A DNA stretch of 6,360 nt from assembly GCA_003641675.1 (NCBI GenBank), contig QNBI01000131.1, positions 1 to 6,360 of the forward strand. The letters run 5' to 3'. Positions 6,225 to 6,360 of this stretch are shown here, piece by piece; positions within the stretch are counted from its first letter, which is position 1, and each line of letters starts with the position of its first letter. This DNA comes from Spirochaetota bacterium (GTDB lineage: Bacteria > Spirochaetota > Spirochaetia > SZUA-6). Made by a program: the position numbers and the translations under genes. Below the pieces are notes generated by a model, which searched no databases, had not been told where the DNA came from, and was given only the letters and a program-made list of their open reading frames with translations.

Positions 6225-6246
6225 CATGAGTTGGCGGGGGAACTGT

Positions 6247-6360
6247 CTAATCTGCAAGACGGCCGATAACGGGAACTCTTTTAAGCAGGTCTTTGCCGTG
6301 GGGAGCCTGTTTTAGTTCTTCTGTTAAATCTTTGCCTGCTTTGTGCAGGACCTGATGCCT
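6247..6360 (-). CDS. C-terminal end of a cytochrome b5-like heme-binding domain protein, cut by the right edge
   Basis: The minus strand is open from the window edge to a TAG at 6247-6249 and gives 37 residues. RHQVLHKAGKDLTEELKQAPHG is followed by KDLLKRVPVIGRLAD and the stop. The pattern H-x-A-G-x-D-L-T, then A-P-H-G, then P-V-I-G-x-L is what I know from the end of bacterial cytochrome b5-like heme or steroid binding domains, where histidines ligate the heme. The rest, including any membrane helices that often precede this domain in anaerobes, lies beyond the edge. A role in electron transfer is inferred from the family. The gene ends 97 bp before the thioesterase gene on the same strand, and no convincing terminator is seen between them. 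Confidence 0.65.
   Translation of the reverse strand, partial: RHQVLHKAGKDLTEELKQAPHGKDLLKRVPVIGRLAD

Noticed and set aside
6226..6246. AGTT-GGCGGGGG-AACT dyad downstream of the cytochrome b5-like gene
   Set aside because: The four-base stem is too short, and there is no T-run on the minus strand to make it a terminator.

Overview
The window holds a compact stretch of ordinary bacterial chromosome with an AT-leaning composition. It contains six intact protein genes, one clearly decayed gene, and two genes cut by the window edges. No RNA gene, insertion sequence, prophage or CRISPR array is visible. The families present suggest an anaerobic, probably diderm bacterium: an aldo/keto reductase with C-terminal 4Fe-4S motifs, a cytochrome b5-like fragment, an NlpC/P60 lipoprotein and a PHP phosphoesterase. 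Deferribacterota, Spirochaetota and Desulfobacterota are all compatible, and I cannot settle which from sequence alone.

Left part (1-1967): an N-terminal piece of a single-pass membrane protein runs off the left edge on the minus strand. It is preceded by a minus-strand gene for a 262-residue protein of unknown function, which has a good promoter and ribosome binding site. Divergent from that gene is an aldo/keto reductase pseudogene. It has lost a middle segment of roughly 80-90 codons, including the catalytic Lys and His, apparently between two copies of TTTATAGG. It also carries an in-frame TGA upstream of its last iron-sulfur motif.

Middle part (1971-4307): a minus-strand histidine phosphatase ends 3 bp from the pseudogene. 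It is divergent from a two-gene plus-strand operon encoding a PHP-domain phosphoesterase and, 2 bp downstream, an NlpC/P60-family lipoprotein.

Right part (4317-6360): three minus-strand genes follow in the order of transcription. These are the C-terminus of a cytochrome b5-like protein entering from the right edge, a YbgC/4HBT-type acyl-CoA thioesterase, and a family 1 glycoside hydrolase (beta-glucosidase type). The glycosidase appears to have its own promoter overlapping the end of the thioesterase gene. The genes look like unrelated housekeeping or accessory functions rather than one pathway, and I see no convincing novel multi-gene system. The best leads are the unknown 262-residue protein, with a 12-bp hairpin in its coding sequence, the PHP-lipoprotein pair, the route of decay of the reductase, and short repeats in two intergenic regions.
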